Part shown: one piece after another, positions 43,872 through 52,481 of the stretch
Position numbering within the stretch: the first letter of the stretch is position 1
Layout of the letters: each line of letters begins with the position of its first letter
Position numbers and translations under genes: made by a program
Origin: Limisphaerales bacterium
Lineage (GTDB): Bacteria > Verrucomicrobiota > Verrucomicrobiia > Limisphaerales > UBA1096
Assembly: GCA_004213515.1 (NCBI GenBank)
Contig: SHAK01000012.1
Coordinates: 1-59,311 of the forward strand
Direction of reading: 5' to 3'
Length of the DNA: 59,311 bases
The notes under the pieces: model-generated
Seen by the model: the letters and a program-made list of their open reading frames with translations, nothing else
The model's database searches: none
Told to the model about the DNA's origin: nothing

Positions 43872-45281
43872 CTAGGCAATAATCTCTTGAACAACATTCC
43901 CATGCACATCTGTTAGGCGATAATCCCGACCGCCGTGTGTAAATGTAAGTCTTTCGTGGTCCAGCCCAAGTAAGTGAAGAATTGTTGCTTGGAGATCATG
44001 AATATGTACTGGGCGTTCGGCTATGTGAAAGCCCAGCTCGTCGGTAGAGCCCAAAGTAATACCACCTTTTATCCCACCTCCAGCAAGCCAAAGACTAAAA
44101 GCTTGAGGGTGATGATCCCTGCCCTGAGATCTATTGAGAGTAGGATTACTTTCAACCATTGGTGTTCGACCAAATTCCCCCCCCCAGATTATAAGAGTAT
44201 CCTCGAGTAGTCCGCGTTGCTTTAGATCGAGTATTAGGGCGGCACTTGCCTGATCCGTAGAGCGAGAATTATTGATTACATTACCTGCAACATTAGAGTG
44301 AGCATCCCAACCTGAGTGGTATATGTTTACACAACGTACCCCTCTTTCAATCATGCGCCGAGCGAGTATGCATGCTCTTGCAAAAGAGGGTTTATTTGGG
44401 TTAGCGCCATAAAGGGTAAGTGTTTCTTGGCTTTCGCTTCTCAGATCCATTAATTCAGGTGCGCTGGCTTGAAGTCTGAAAGCCATTTCGTAGCTTTCTA
44501 TGCGAGTTGATATGTCCGGATTATTTTCTAGTGTTAGCCGTTGGCTATTAAGTTCACGAATTAAGTTCAAAGAATCTCTTTGTAGTATTTTGTCTGCCCC
44601 AGCTGGAGGGGTGACGTTTAAGATAGGATCTCCCGAGTTTCTGAATCGTACTCCAGTATGTTTCCCTGGCATGAATCCGGCAGACCATAGAGCTGATCCT
44701 CCACTAATACCCCCTCCGGTAGAAAGAACTACAAAAGCCGGAAGATTGTCCGTTTCAACACCAAGGCCGTAGCTAAGCCAAGAGCCTAGGCATGGCCTTC
44801 CTGGTTGAGAGAAGCCAGTATTAAAAAAAATTTGACCCGGAGCGTGATTGAACTGCTCAGTATGCATGGAGCGTATTATGGCAATATCATCCACTACCTT
44901 AGCTAGATGCGGTAATTTATCTGAAAGTTCTGCCCCACACTGGCCATGACGTTCAAATGGGAATTGGGGGCCGAGAACTGCCGCATTGCGCTGAATAAAA
45001 GCGTAGCGTTGGTCCCCGATTACTGATGATGGTAAAGGCTTTCCTTCAAGTTTTTTTAAGTGTGGCTTATTATCAAATAATTCTAACTGACTTGGGGCGC
45101 CAGCTTGAAAAAGGTGAATCACTCTTTTTGCTTTTGGAGCAAAATGAGTCCTGGTGTGGGCTCGCCCAAGTGAATTGGTTAACAATCCGGCCAAGGCAAT
45201 TTTCCCAACTCCATACCCGCATTCTTGAAAGAAGTGACGACGAGTTATTGATTTACCATCAGTTGCGGGTGATGAATTCAT
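43872..45281 (-). CDS. DUF1501 secreted protein
   Basis: The 469-residue protein has a twin-arginine-type leader (SITRRHFFQECGYGVGKIAL) and the DUF1501 blocks KAKRVIHLFQAGAPSQLELFD, SMHTEQFNHAPGQIFF, RPCLGSWLSYGLG, LIIWGGEFGRTPM and GRDHHPQAFSLWLAGGGIK, all within the sulfatase/alkaline-phosphatase-like fold. Histidine and aspartate residues suited to metal binding are kept (GRDHHP). DUF1501 genes usually pair with a PSCyt1/DUF1549/DUF1553 gene, as here: the start overlaps the end of the upstream partner by 23 nt. A second DUF1501 gene lies on the other side of that partner. The substrate is unknown. Confidence 0.92.
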   Translation of the reverse strand: MNSSPATDGKSITRRHFFQECGYGVGKIALAGLLTNSLGRAHTRTHFAPKAKRVIHLFQAGAPSQLELFDNKPHLKKLEGKPLPSSVIGDQRYAFIQRNAAVLGPQFPFERHGQCGAELSDKLPHLAKVVDDIAIIRSMHTEQFNHAPGQIFFNTGFSQPGRPCLGSWLSYGLGVETDNLPAFVVLSTGGGISGGSALWSAGFMPGKHTGVRFRNSGDPILNVTPPAGADKILQRDSLNLIRELNSQRLTLENNPDISTRIESYEMAFRLQASAPELMDLRSESQETLTLYGANPNKPSFARACILARRMIERGVRCVNIYHSGWDAHSNVAGNVINNSRSTDQASAALILDLKQRGLLEDTLIIWGGEFGRTPMVESNPTLNRSQGRDHHPQAFSLWLAGGGIKGGITLGSTDELGFHIAERPVHIHDLQATILHLLGLDHERLTFTHGGRDYRLTDVHGNVVQEIIA

Positions 45282-48141
45282 GAGTGTTAAGTATTACTCT
45301 TGCAAGTGCTGTCCAAGAAGCTTGTTTTATTACATCTCCTTTTGAGGCCCCGGCAAATTTAGATGCTTCAGATTTGTTATTGCTAAATCGACCATATGTT
45401 TTTTTATAGAAACTGAGCATTGCTTTTTGCTCCATAGGACTAGGTCGGCGAGTGAGGCAGCGCTGAAAGAGTGTATCTATAATAAAAGCATTTTCATTAT
45501 TTTGCTGTGCGGCCCATCTTCCGAGTGTCCGACTTGCATCTAGGAAAAAGCTGTCGTTCAATAAAGTAAGGGCTTGAAGTGGAGTATTCGAAATTTCTCG
45601 GCGAGCAATGCAGGTCTCGTGGCTGGGGGCATCAAAAGTATTGTGCATTGCGAAAGGCATAGACCTTTTACGGTATGTGTATAGACTTCGCCTGTATTGG
45701 TCTGCTACAGAACTAGTTTGCCAGCTTCCGCCACCGTATATGCCCTCTCCAATACTTTTATTTTGAGGTGGAAACACACTTTGGCCACCGACTTTTTGAT
45801 TAAGCAAATTGCTTACTTTTAAGACTGAATCACGAATTTGTTCGGCGCTCAATCGAAAGCTTGATTGCGAGTTCTGCCGATAGGTAGAACTCGAAACTAT
45901 AAGGCGAAGAATTTTTTTCCTAGACCAACCTTGGCGGATAAATTCAATTGCTAGCCAGTCTAGAAGCTCTGGATGTGTTGGAGAAGCCCCGGTGTAGCCA
46001 AAGTCATCCGTAGTGCGCACGATTCCTTCGCCAAATAATGCAGACCAAAATCTGTTTACTACTACTCTTGAAGTAAGAGGATTGTTTGGGTTTATTAGCC
46101 AATAAGCAAAGCCAAGTCTGTTGCGAGGCATGTCTTTTTCTAAAGGAGGAAGAAAAGGTAAAACTTTGGGTTTTACTACTTCGCGCGGAGATAGAAATTC
46201 GCCTCGATGGTGGCGATGGGTTAAGCGCAAATGTGCTTCAGGCCTTTCTTGCATTACAAGGGTAGTAGGAGAGGGGGGTGTTTTTTTCTGTAATTTTGCA
46301 ATTTTTGCTAGGGCTACCTCAGTGTTCTTGGAAGTATTAATATAGTAAAGTCGAAGCTTATTACGTGCTTTTTGATCGAGATCCTCTTCTTTTTGGACAA
46401 GAAGTTTTTCAATGTCACCCGGCAATTCTTTTGCTTTCGGTTTAATCTTTTGGCTAGTTACAGATAATCGAAATCTGCCAAGACTTGCTGAGTAATGGCG
46501 GCTAAAATCAAGCTGAAGTTTGATTGTTTTAGTTTTTAGAGGTTCAGATAATTGCCATACAGCTTGGCTATGCTTTCCTTCACGTCCGCTGGTTGACCAC
46601 CCAGTTTGTAAGTCTCCATCTGCAGCCGCCATCGCGCTAGGCTTACTACTTCCTATCCACTGCTTAGCATAATTTTCGGAGCCAGAAGTAATTTCTATCG
46701 GCTTTCCATCTGAGGTAAGTGAAATTTCACTCAAGAAGAAGTCTCCTTTTGGTCCTTCATAATAAGCCCGGCCAGGGCCTCCCTTAGGTAGTCTTTCATC
46801 TGGTAGGGCTTCAAGACGAATTGAAGTGATATTTTTTGGCAGGTTTGTAAACTCAAACTTGTAAACATCGTGTTTACTAGTATCGCCTCGAGCAAAAATT
46901 GAGCCATCTTCGAGTAACTCTAGCCAGCCGATGCTCGTTTTCATCTTGCTGGGGATTATGTTGATCCATGAAACTGCATTAGTTTTTTGAGTCTTTATCC
47001 AAGTATCGTACTTTGCTTTATCTATGGGGAGTTTAAGGAGTTGTGTTACGATTCTACTTTCATTTGATTGCTGCTGAGCCTTTTGTTCTGGGGTTATTAG
47101 TGATAATTCAGGCTCGGAACTGTTGTTTAGAAACGCCATCATTTCGTAATATGAGCGATGTGGCACTGGATCAAATTTGTGAGTATGACATTGTGCGCAT
47201 CCAAGTGTTAGTCCGAGCCAAGTTGTGGCTGTTGTGTTAACTCGATCAACCATGGCATAAAAACGAAACTCTAAAGGATCAATTCCGCCCTCTTCATTGA
47301 CCATCGTATTTCTGTGAAAGCCTGTAGCAATACGTTGACTTTGTGTTGCTTTTGGTAACATGTCGCCAGCGATTTGTTCGACGGTAAACTGATCAAATGG
47401 AAGGTCATTATTGATAGCGTTGATTACCCAGTTTCGCCAAGGCCATATGGATCGTGGTCGGTCTTTCTCATATCCGTTTGTATCTGCGTATCGAGCCAAA
47501 TCCAGCCAAGGTAATGCCCAATGTTCGCCAAATTCTGGTCGATCCAGCAGTCGGTCCACCAATCTTTCATAGGCGTTTGGCTTTGTGTCTTCCACGAACA
47601 ATCGTATTTCCTCAGGAGTTGGAGGAAGCCCTATTATGTCTAAGGAAAGCCTTCGAATTAATTTAAAACGATTGGCTTTTGGAGTAGGAGCTTGTCCGTT
47701 CGCTTCGAGGTGGACCAGTGTGAAATAGTCTATTTCGTTCCTAGCCCATTCGGGTTGATTAATCTTGGGTAAAGAAACGGTCTTCGGGGTTAAAAAGGCC
47801 CAATGATCCGTATATTTAGCCCCAGCTTGAACCCACTCACTTAATAATTGTTTCTGAGCTTCTGATAAAGGTTTCTTCGCCGATGGCGGGGGCATTATAT
47901 CATTAGGATTTTTGTGATTAATTCGTTCAACTAATTTAACGAACGAAGCTTCTTCAGTGGGTATATCCAGTCGTAGATCGGCCTCCCTTGTTTTTTTGTC
48001 TGGCCCATGACATTTAAAACAATGCCCGGCTAAAATCGGGCGGATGTCACGTTGAAAGTCTGGTATGGCACAAGCCGTGATTTCAATTATAAAAAATGTG
48101 ATTAGCCAAGGGGTTTTTAAAATTGCACGGCCGACAATCAT
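45259..48141 (-). CDS. Secreted PSCyt1/DUF1549/DUF1553 protein
   Basis: The 960-residue protein has a signal segment (residues 7-25), planctomycete cytochrome-like PSCyt1 with C41-x-x-C44-H45 (CFKCHGPDKK), DUF1549 (RRLSLDIIGLPPTPEEI, ARYADTNGYEKDRPRSIWPW, CAQCHTHKFDPV, a second CxxCH), a central beta-rich part (about 400-590), and DUF1553 at the C-terminus (LAYWLINPNNPLTSRVVVNR-type, here FAYWLINPNNPLTSR; SSSTYRQNS; LQALTLLND). The two CxxCH sites suggest haem binding. It sits between two DUF1501 genes in the same direction, 9 nt after the first and overlapping the second by 23 nt. Function unestablished. Confidence 0.92.
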   Translation of the reverse strand: MIVGRAILKTPWLITFFIIEITACAIPDFQRDIRPILAGHCFKCHGPDKKTREADLRLDIPTEEASFVKLVERINHKNPNDIMPPPSAKKPLSEAQKQLLSEWVQAGAKYTDHWAFLTPKTVSLPKINQPEWARNEIDYFTLVHLEANGQAPTPKANRFKLIRRLSLDIIGLPPTPEEIRLFVEDTKPNAYERLVDRLLDRPEFGEHWALPWLDLARYADTNGYEKDRPRSIWPWRNWVINAINNDLPFDQFTVEQIAGDMLPKATQSQRIATGFHRNTMVNEEGGIDPLEFRFYAMVDRVNTTATTWLGLTLGCAQCHTHKFDPVPHRSYYEMMAFLNNSSEPELSLITPEQKAQQQSNESRIVTQLLKLPIDKAKYDTWIKTQKTNAVSWINIIPSKMKTSIGWLELLEDGSIFARGDTSKHDVYKFEFTNLPKNITSIRLEALPDERLPKGGPGRAYYEGPKGDFFLSEISLTSDGKPIEITSGSENYAKQWIGSSKPSAMAAADGDLQTGWSTSGREGKHSQAVWQLSEPLKTKTIKLQLDFSRHYSASLGRFRLSVTSQKIKPKAKELPGDIEKLLVQKEEDLDQKARNKLRLYYINTSKNTEVALAKIAKLQKKTPPSPTTLVMQERPEAHLRLTHRHHRGEFLSPREVVKPKVLPFLPPLEKDMPRNRLGFAYWLINPNNPLTSRVVVNRFWSALFGEGIVRTTDDFGYTGASPTHPELLDWLAIEFIRQGWSRKKILRLIVSSSTYRQNSQSSFRLSAEQIRDSVLKVSNLLNQKVGGQSVFPPQNKSIGEGIYGGGSWQTSSVADQYRRSLYTYRKRSMPFAMHNTFDAPSHETCIARREISNTPLQALTLLNDSFFLDASRTLGRWAAQQNNENAFIIDTLFQRCLTRRPSPMEQKAMLSFYKKTYGRFSNNKSEASKFAGASKGDVIKQASWTALARVILNTHEFITRN

Positions 48142-48150
48142 TTGAGGGTT

Positions 48151-49602
48151 TTATGCAATGATATCCTTCACCACTTTGCCGTACACATCAGTAAGTCGAT
48201 AGTCTCGACCACTGTAGCGATAAGTAAGTTTTTCATGATCGAGCCCCATCTGATTAAGGATGGTCGCATGAAGATCATGGACATGAACGCGGTTTTCTAT
48301 AGCAGAGCAGCCAAATATGTCTGTAGCCCCGTAACTATAGCCGGGTTTGACTCCCCCTCCTGCCATCCACATCGTAAATCCATAGTGATCATGGTCGCGT
48401 CCATTTTTTCCTTCAGAAGTTGGAGCACGACCAAATTCCCCGCCCCAGACAACAAGCGTTTCATCTAATAAGCCGCGGGTTTTCAGATCTTTAAGAAGTG
48501 CGGAGATACCTTGGTCACAGGCTTTTGCTAAACGGGCGTGGCCTCCTTTGATATCGCCGTGCCCAGTGTCCCAAGCGATATCGTACCCATCTATAGAGTG
48601 AGAAAGCTGAACAGTCCTAACTCCCCGCTCGATCAGGCGCCGAGCAATCAGGCAGCCCTTTGCATATTCGCTGTCGCCATAGAGATCTTTTGTCGTCTTG
48701 CTTTCTTTTGAAACATCAAAAACGTCTGGCACACTGAACTGCATCCGGAAGGCCATCTCCATCGCTTCAATGCCAGCTTCAATCTGTGCATCTTTTTCAC
48801 GTCGTGCTAAAAATTCACTATTAAGTTTAGTGAGAAGATCTGCTTGTTTTCGTTGTTCGTTGCGATTCAGATTTGCATTCTTTAGATCAGCAATAACAGC
48901 GTCTGGCTTCATGCTGTTTATATTAACGTACGAACCTGCATAGGCCCCTGGCAAGAAAGAGTTACCCCAGTTGGCGAGTTTGCCCCTAGGTTGTGCTCTT
49001 GGTGACATTGCAACGAATCCGGGAAGGTTGTCACTATCACTGCCAAGTCCGTAGGCCAGCCAAGAACCAAGACTGGGTCGGTTCGGCTGTATGTGGCCAA
49101 GGTTCATCATCATGATGGCGCCGGCGTGTTCCGGAATGTCCGTATGCATTGAGTGAATGAAGCATATATCATCGACCATCTTGCCTACTTCCGGGAAAAT
49201 ATCACTGACCCACTTTCCAGTCTGGCCATATTGCTTAAAGCCAAAAGGCGATGGCATTAAGCCGTTCTTCGTATTTCTAAGCGTCTTCCGGTCGACCAAG
49301 CTAGGGCGTTTTCCTGCATGTTCTTTGAGGGCCGGTTTGTGGTCGAATGTGTCCACCTGTGAGGGTCCTCCAGGCATGAATAATTGAATAATTCGTTTCG
49401 CTTTAGGTGCGAAGTGGGGAACTTTAGGTGCTAGAGGCGAGGAAGAGCCATGCAATGATGAAGAAAAGCCGGTTTTTTCACCTATTAATCCTGCTAAGCC
49501 GATGGTTCCAAATCCTGCTCCCAGTTGCTTAAGCATCTCACGGCGTGTTTTGGGTGCTCGCATCAATCGTCGTACGGCGAGTTCGTGATTGGAAAATTTC
49601 AT
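48151..49602 (-). CDS. DUF1501 secreted protein
   Basis: The 483-residue protein has a Tat-type leader with TRREMLKQLGAGFGTIGLAG and the DUF1501 blocks RIIQLFMPGGPSQVDTFDHK, SMHTDIPEHAGAIMMMN, RPSLGSWLAYGLGSD, LVVWGGEFGRAP and GRDHDHYGFTMWMAGGGVK. It shares the plan of the DUF1501 protein at 43872-45281 (same ILNxxGLDHEKLTYRYSGRDYRLTD-type ending, here LDHEKLTYRYSGRDYRLTD) but is not a close copy. It is the first gene of the trio; the PSCyt1 partner starts 9 nt later. Confidence 0.92.
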   Translation of the reverse strand: MKFSNHELAVRRLMRAPKTRREMLKQLGAGFGTIGLAGLIGEKTGFSSSLHGSSSPLAPKVPHFAPKAKRIIQLFMPGGPSQVDTFDHKPALKEHAGKRPSLVDRKTLRNTKNGLMPSPFGFKQYGQTGKWVSDIFPEVGKMVDDICFIHSMHTDIPEHAGAIMMMNLGHIQPNRPSLGSWLAYGLGSDSDNLPGFVAMSPRAQPRGKLANWGNSFLPGAYAGSYVNINSMKPDAVIADLKNANLNRNEQRKQADLLTKLNSEFLARREKDAQIEAGIEAMEMAFRMQFSVPDVFDVSKESKTTKDLYGDSEYAKGCLIARRLIERGVRTVQLSHSIDGYDIAWDTGHGDIKGGHARLAKACDQGISALLKDLKTRGLLDETLVVWGGEFGRAPTSEGKNGRDHDHYGFTMWMAGGGVKPGYSYGATDIFGCSAIENRVHVHDLHATILNQMGLDHEKLTYRYSGRDYRLTDVYGKVVKDIIA

Positions 49603-49729
49603 AAGACAGTGTTTGTACGGATATAATTAGCTAATTTTAGCTTATGGCCAATTATTTTTTATTTAAATTTGCTAATTATTTTTCGTTAAGAGGAAATAAA
49701 AAAATACCCAATAAATCTCAAAAATCTAA

Positions 49730-51712
49730 TCAGTGTTGTAATCGCTTATCGAGATAGTGGGCAAGGTCCGGAAGGTCATACCACAGTAGCGCGTTTGGAA
49801 TAATATGATCAACCATATTGCTTCGAAGCGGTTTTGCGACCACGTCTTTTACCCAACTATTCACAGGAGATTCTTCAAGCTCTACTTTCGATATGCTTTT
49901 ATTCAATGCCGCGGCATGAAGTGCCACCGGAGCGGCAGCTTGCAGGCCAATAAGCTTAATATTATTTGTAGCTTTAAAATTATCGATATAATCAATTACT
50001 GAGAGCAAATCGCTAACACGCTGTCCAAGTAAAGGTCGTCCTATATGAGTGGCAACATTAGCAATCCGATGAGCATGGCTTTGGTATTTCTGATTGCTTC
50101 CCTGATCTTTTGTCTCGCCGAATCCACGCAGATCAACAGTCAAAACTGCCGTATTTTTTTTGATTAATGTTTGAACTGCGCCAGATTTAACTACGTGTTT
50201 CATTCCGAGGCTATTTGCAATTATGACTATATCTAGTTTTATGCCGTCATGATCTAATGGCTGGAAAAATAGTGCAGGTACAGGCATGCCATCGGGCTGC
50301 TCAAAAACAAATTCATCGACCTGCGCCCATTTTGTGAGTGTTCGATTTTTCATTTGAACATTCGTTATACCTTGTGACTCTGCAAGGCCGATCAACTCGC
50401 GGACTTTGCTCAAAGTTTTTTGGTTATTATTTTCCCAAAACTTTTTTCTTTTCTCGTTTAGTTTCTTGGCTAGTTGCAAGTTGATATCGACAACGTCTTT
50501 TTCATTATGAAATTCTTTAAAAATTTGCCCGCTACTCGTAACTTGTAATTCAGCATCTGTGAACAATTGAATGTTCCTTGGTTCGATTATAGAAAATGGG
50601 TCATTGTAGAGCCATTGCAGCATCCAGCGTGTGGCTTCTTGGCGATGACCAATATGCATGCCGTGTTTCGCATCGCATTCAAAGTAGGAAAAACGTTTGT
50701 GATGACCCAACATCGAGAATGCCGCTACTGCATCGAGGATCGTTTCTCGAGTTGAGTTGATTTCAAAAAAATCTCTAGTTGCAGCGAGGATGTTGGTTGG
50801 GCGAGGAAGCCGCATCAATGTATAGTCAATATGATCTATTCCGTGCAGTCCCTCAGATGCCAAGTGTTGACATCCGTCAGCCGGGCCGCTTTGGCCCAAA
50901 AATTTATCTGTTCGCTGCATTGTGTAACACGATGGTGCAGCAGGTCCTATACGGTCATCTAGTGCCATTAAGAATGTGGTTTGTGTTCCTCCACCGCTTG
51001 TCCCTGTCATGCCTATCGCTTTTGATTTATCAACTTCAGGCCGAGATAGTAGGTAGTCGATCGACCTAATTCCGTCCCAAGCTGAGTACCAAACAACACT
51101 ACGGCCCACTAGCTGTGAACCATGGTTTAGTAGTGTGTGTGTAGTCGTTCCGTAGCGCCGAGCTTTGGGTTGCTGCGTCCTTTCTCCCTGAGATATTGGA
51201 TCATAGCTAAGAACGACAAAACCGTTTTGCGCAAGTAAAGCGCAGGCGGTTTGATAAGCTTTATATGCTTTTCCATTTGCAGAGTGTCCACAGGCAAATA
51301 GTACCCCTGGCCAAGGGCCGGACCCTTTTGATGGCAGGTATAAAAGCGCGGTGACGTGATGGTTGGGGAGACTTTCGAAAAGCACCTTTTCCACTCGGTA
51401 ACTTTTCCCGTTTAAACTTCCAGTAACTTGGGCATTAAGTGGTGTTTTTTCTGGAAAAATTCCGATAGTTTTGCGGAATTTTTTGTTTAGGTCGATTAGG
51501 TGTTGCCGAAGGTCTTCGGGGGACTTTAGGGCTTTGGACAATCGCTTTGCTCTTTTTTGGTCAAGCCAATGACTCTCAGTAATGAGAGTATTCCAGAGTG
51601 TCTGCTTTTGGTTTCCCTTCAGTACTTGAAGATTTAAGGGCTTTTCTTTCTGCCCAATTGCTTGGCCAGAACAAAAGCAGAGCATAATTAATGCTAATAG
51701 CCTTAAATTCAT
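49730..51712 (-). CDS. Secreted two-domain alpha/beta hydrolase (acetyl-xylan-esterase-like)
   Basis: The 660-residue protein has a signal peptide (to about residue 20). The first alpha/beta-hydrolase domain (about 110-375) contains GVLFACGHSANGK, VLSYDPISQGERTQ and the nucleophile S239 in GMTGTSGGGTQ, with histidine candidates in CDAKHGMHIGH. A second domain of the same fold (about 460-655) has VLTVDLRGFGETKD but LIGLQAAAPVAL at the elbow, so the serine is missing and this copy is probably inactive. Such enzymes deacetylate xylan or cleave other esters. The gene is alone, 127 nt upstream of the DUF1501 trio on the same strand. Confidence 0.8.
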   Translation of the reverse strand: MNLRLLALIMLCFCSGQAIGQKEKPLNLQVLKGNQKQTLWNTLITESHWLDQKRAKRLSKALKSPEDLRQHLIDLNKKFRKTIGIFPEKTPLNAQVTGSLNGKSYRVEKVLFESLPNHHVTALLYLPSKGSGPWPGVLFACGHSANGKAYKAYQTACALLAQNGFVVLSYDPISQGERTQQPKARRYGTTTHTLLNHGSQLVGRSVVWYSAWDGIRSIDYLLSRPEVDKSKAIGMTGTSGGGTQTTFLMALDDRIGPAAPSCYTMQRTDKFLGQSGPADGCQHLASEGLHGIDHIDYTLMRLPRPTNILAATRDFFEINSTRETILDAVAAFSMLGHHKRFSYFECDAKHGMHIGHRQEATRWMLQWLYNDPFSIIEPRNIQLFTDAELQVTSSGQIFKEFHNEKDVVDINLQLAKKLNEKRKKFWENNNQKTLSKVRELIGLAESQGITNVQMKNRTLTKWAQVDEFVFEQPDGMPVPALFFQPLDHDGIKLDIVIIANSLGMKHVVKSGAVQTLIKKNTAVLTVDLRGFGETKDQGSNQKYQSHAHRIANVATHIGRPLLGQRVSDLLSVIDYIDNFKATNNIKLIGLQAAAPVALHAAALNKSISKVELEESPVNSWVKDVVAKPLRSNMVDHIIPNALLWYDLPDLAHYLDKRLQH

Positions 51713-52150
51713 GTGTGGAAGATGATTGCTTAAAACCGAAGAGGGGTCACGACTTCAAGTTGTTTTTCGTATACCTCATTTAAGCGTCCTGTTTTTTTAT
51801 TCGCAGTTCATAAATTCTATCTAGTTGTTTAGTACTTTTCTTTTTATCTCTCAAATCGATTTTTTCAAGGGATTTGATATTGAATTGCCGGTCGCTTCTG
51901 GTGCTATCAAATTAACGTTGCCGGCCGGGCAACCAAATTACTTTGTTTGGCTAGTCTAATGGTATTTCCACATTTTTATTACAACTTGGGTAGGGAATAT
52001 TCATTGCGTTTTTTAAAGAAATTTAATGATAATTATTCTTAATTAATATTTTCATCAGTAGCTGCTCCCTTTTTAAAAATGAAAAAAGGCTTGTAAGGGA
52101 TAGTTTTTCCAGTAGTTTGCTCCCCCCCAAATAGGGAATGAGAGGTACAA
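51713..52150. other. Non-coding stretch between the hydrolase and rpmB
   Basis: This 438-nt stretch holds no credible gene. It contains the stem GTTGCC-GGCCG-GGCAAC (51917-51933), not followed by a T-run, and near rpmB a repeated leader motif (separate entry). The divergent promoters of the hydrolase and rpmB must lie here, but I see no clear -35/-10 pair. Confidence 0.4.
52056..52137 (+). promoter_or_regulatory. Repeated motif in the rpmB leader
   Basis: CAGTAGCTGCTCCC (52056-52069) and CAGTAGTTTGCTCCC (52110-52124) are near-identical copies 54 nt apart. Each TCCC can pair with a GGGA further on (52097-52100 and 52134-52137), giving two hairpins in the L28 leader, the second just before the GAGAGG ribosome binding site (52140-52145). 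This could be an autoregulatory r-protein leader. It is inferred from sequence only. Confidence 0.4.
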
Positions 52151-52408
52151 ATGTCTAGAGTTTGTGAATTAACAGGGACTGCGCCCGTTACAGGGAGTCG
52201 TATCCGACGTAGCGGTAAGGCCAAGAAAAAGGGCGGTATTGGTATGCATGTGACAAAGGTTGTGAAACGTCGTTTCCTTCCGAACTTGCAGCGCGTTAAG
52301 GCGGTAGTAGACGGTGAAGTGAAATACATCCGCGTCACAGCCAAGGCTATAAAGAAAGGGCTTGTGACTAAGCCGCTAAAAAGGAACTGGAAAAAGCCTG
52401 AAGCCTGA
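52151..52408 (+). CDS. rpmB: Large ribosomal subunit protein bL28
   Basis: The 85-residue basic protein starts MSRVCELTGTAPVTGSRI, continues with HVTKVVKRRFLPNLQ and VKYIRVTAKAIKKG and ends in a lysine-rich tail. That is bL28; the first cysteine of the usual CxxC-like pair (C5) is present, the second is not. GAGAGG 5 nt before the ATG is the ribosome binding site. A strong terminator (52436-52463) follows 27 nt after the stop, so rpmB is a single-gene unit. Confidence 0.97.
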   Translation: MSRVCELTGTAPVTGSRIRRSGKAKKKGGIGMHVTKVVKRRFLPNLQRVKAVVDGEVKYIRVTAKAIKKGLVTKPLKRNWKKPEA

Positions 52409-52435
52409 AGCCTGGCACTTATCTTAGAATTTTGT

Positions 52436-52463
52436 AGGGACTCTTATAGAGTCCCTTTTTTTT
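52436..52463 (+). terminator. Intrinsic terminator of rpmB
   Basis: AGGGACTC (52436-52443) pairs perfectly with GAGTCCCT (52449-52456) around a TTATA loop, followed by T8 (52456-52463). It lies 27 nt after the rpmB stop and 18 nt before the end of the convergent beta-propeller gene. Confidence 0.95.
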
Positions 52464-52481
52464 GTTCTACCAACTTGTTTG

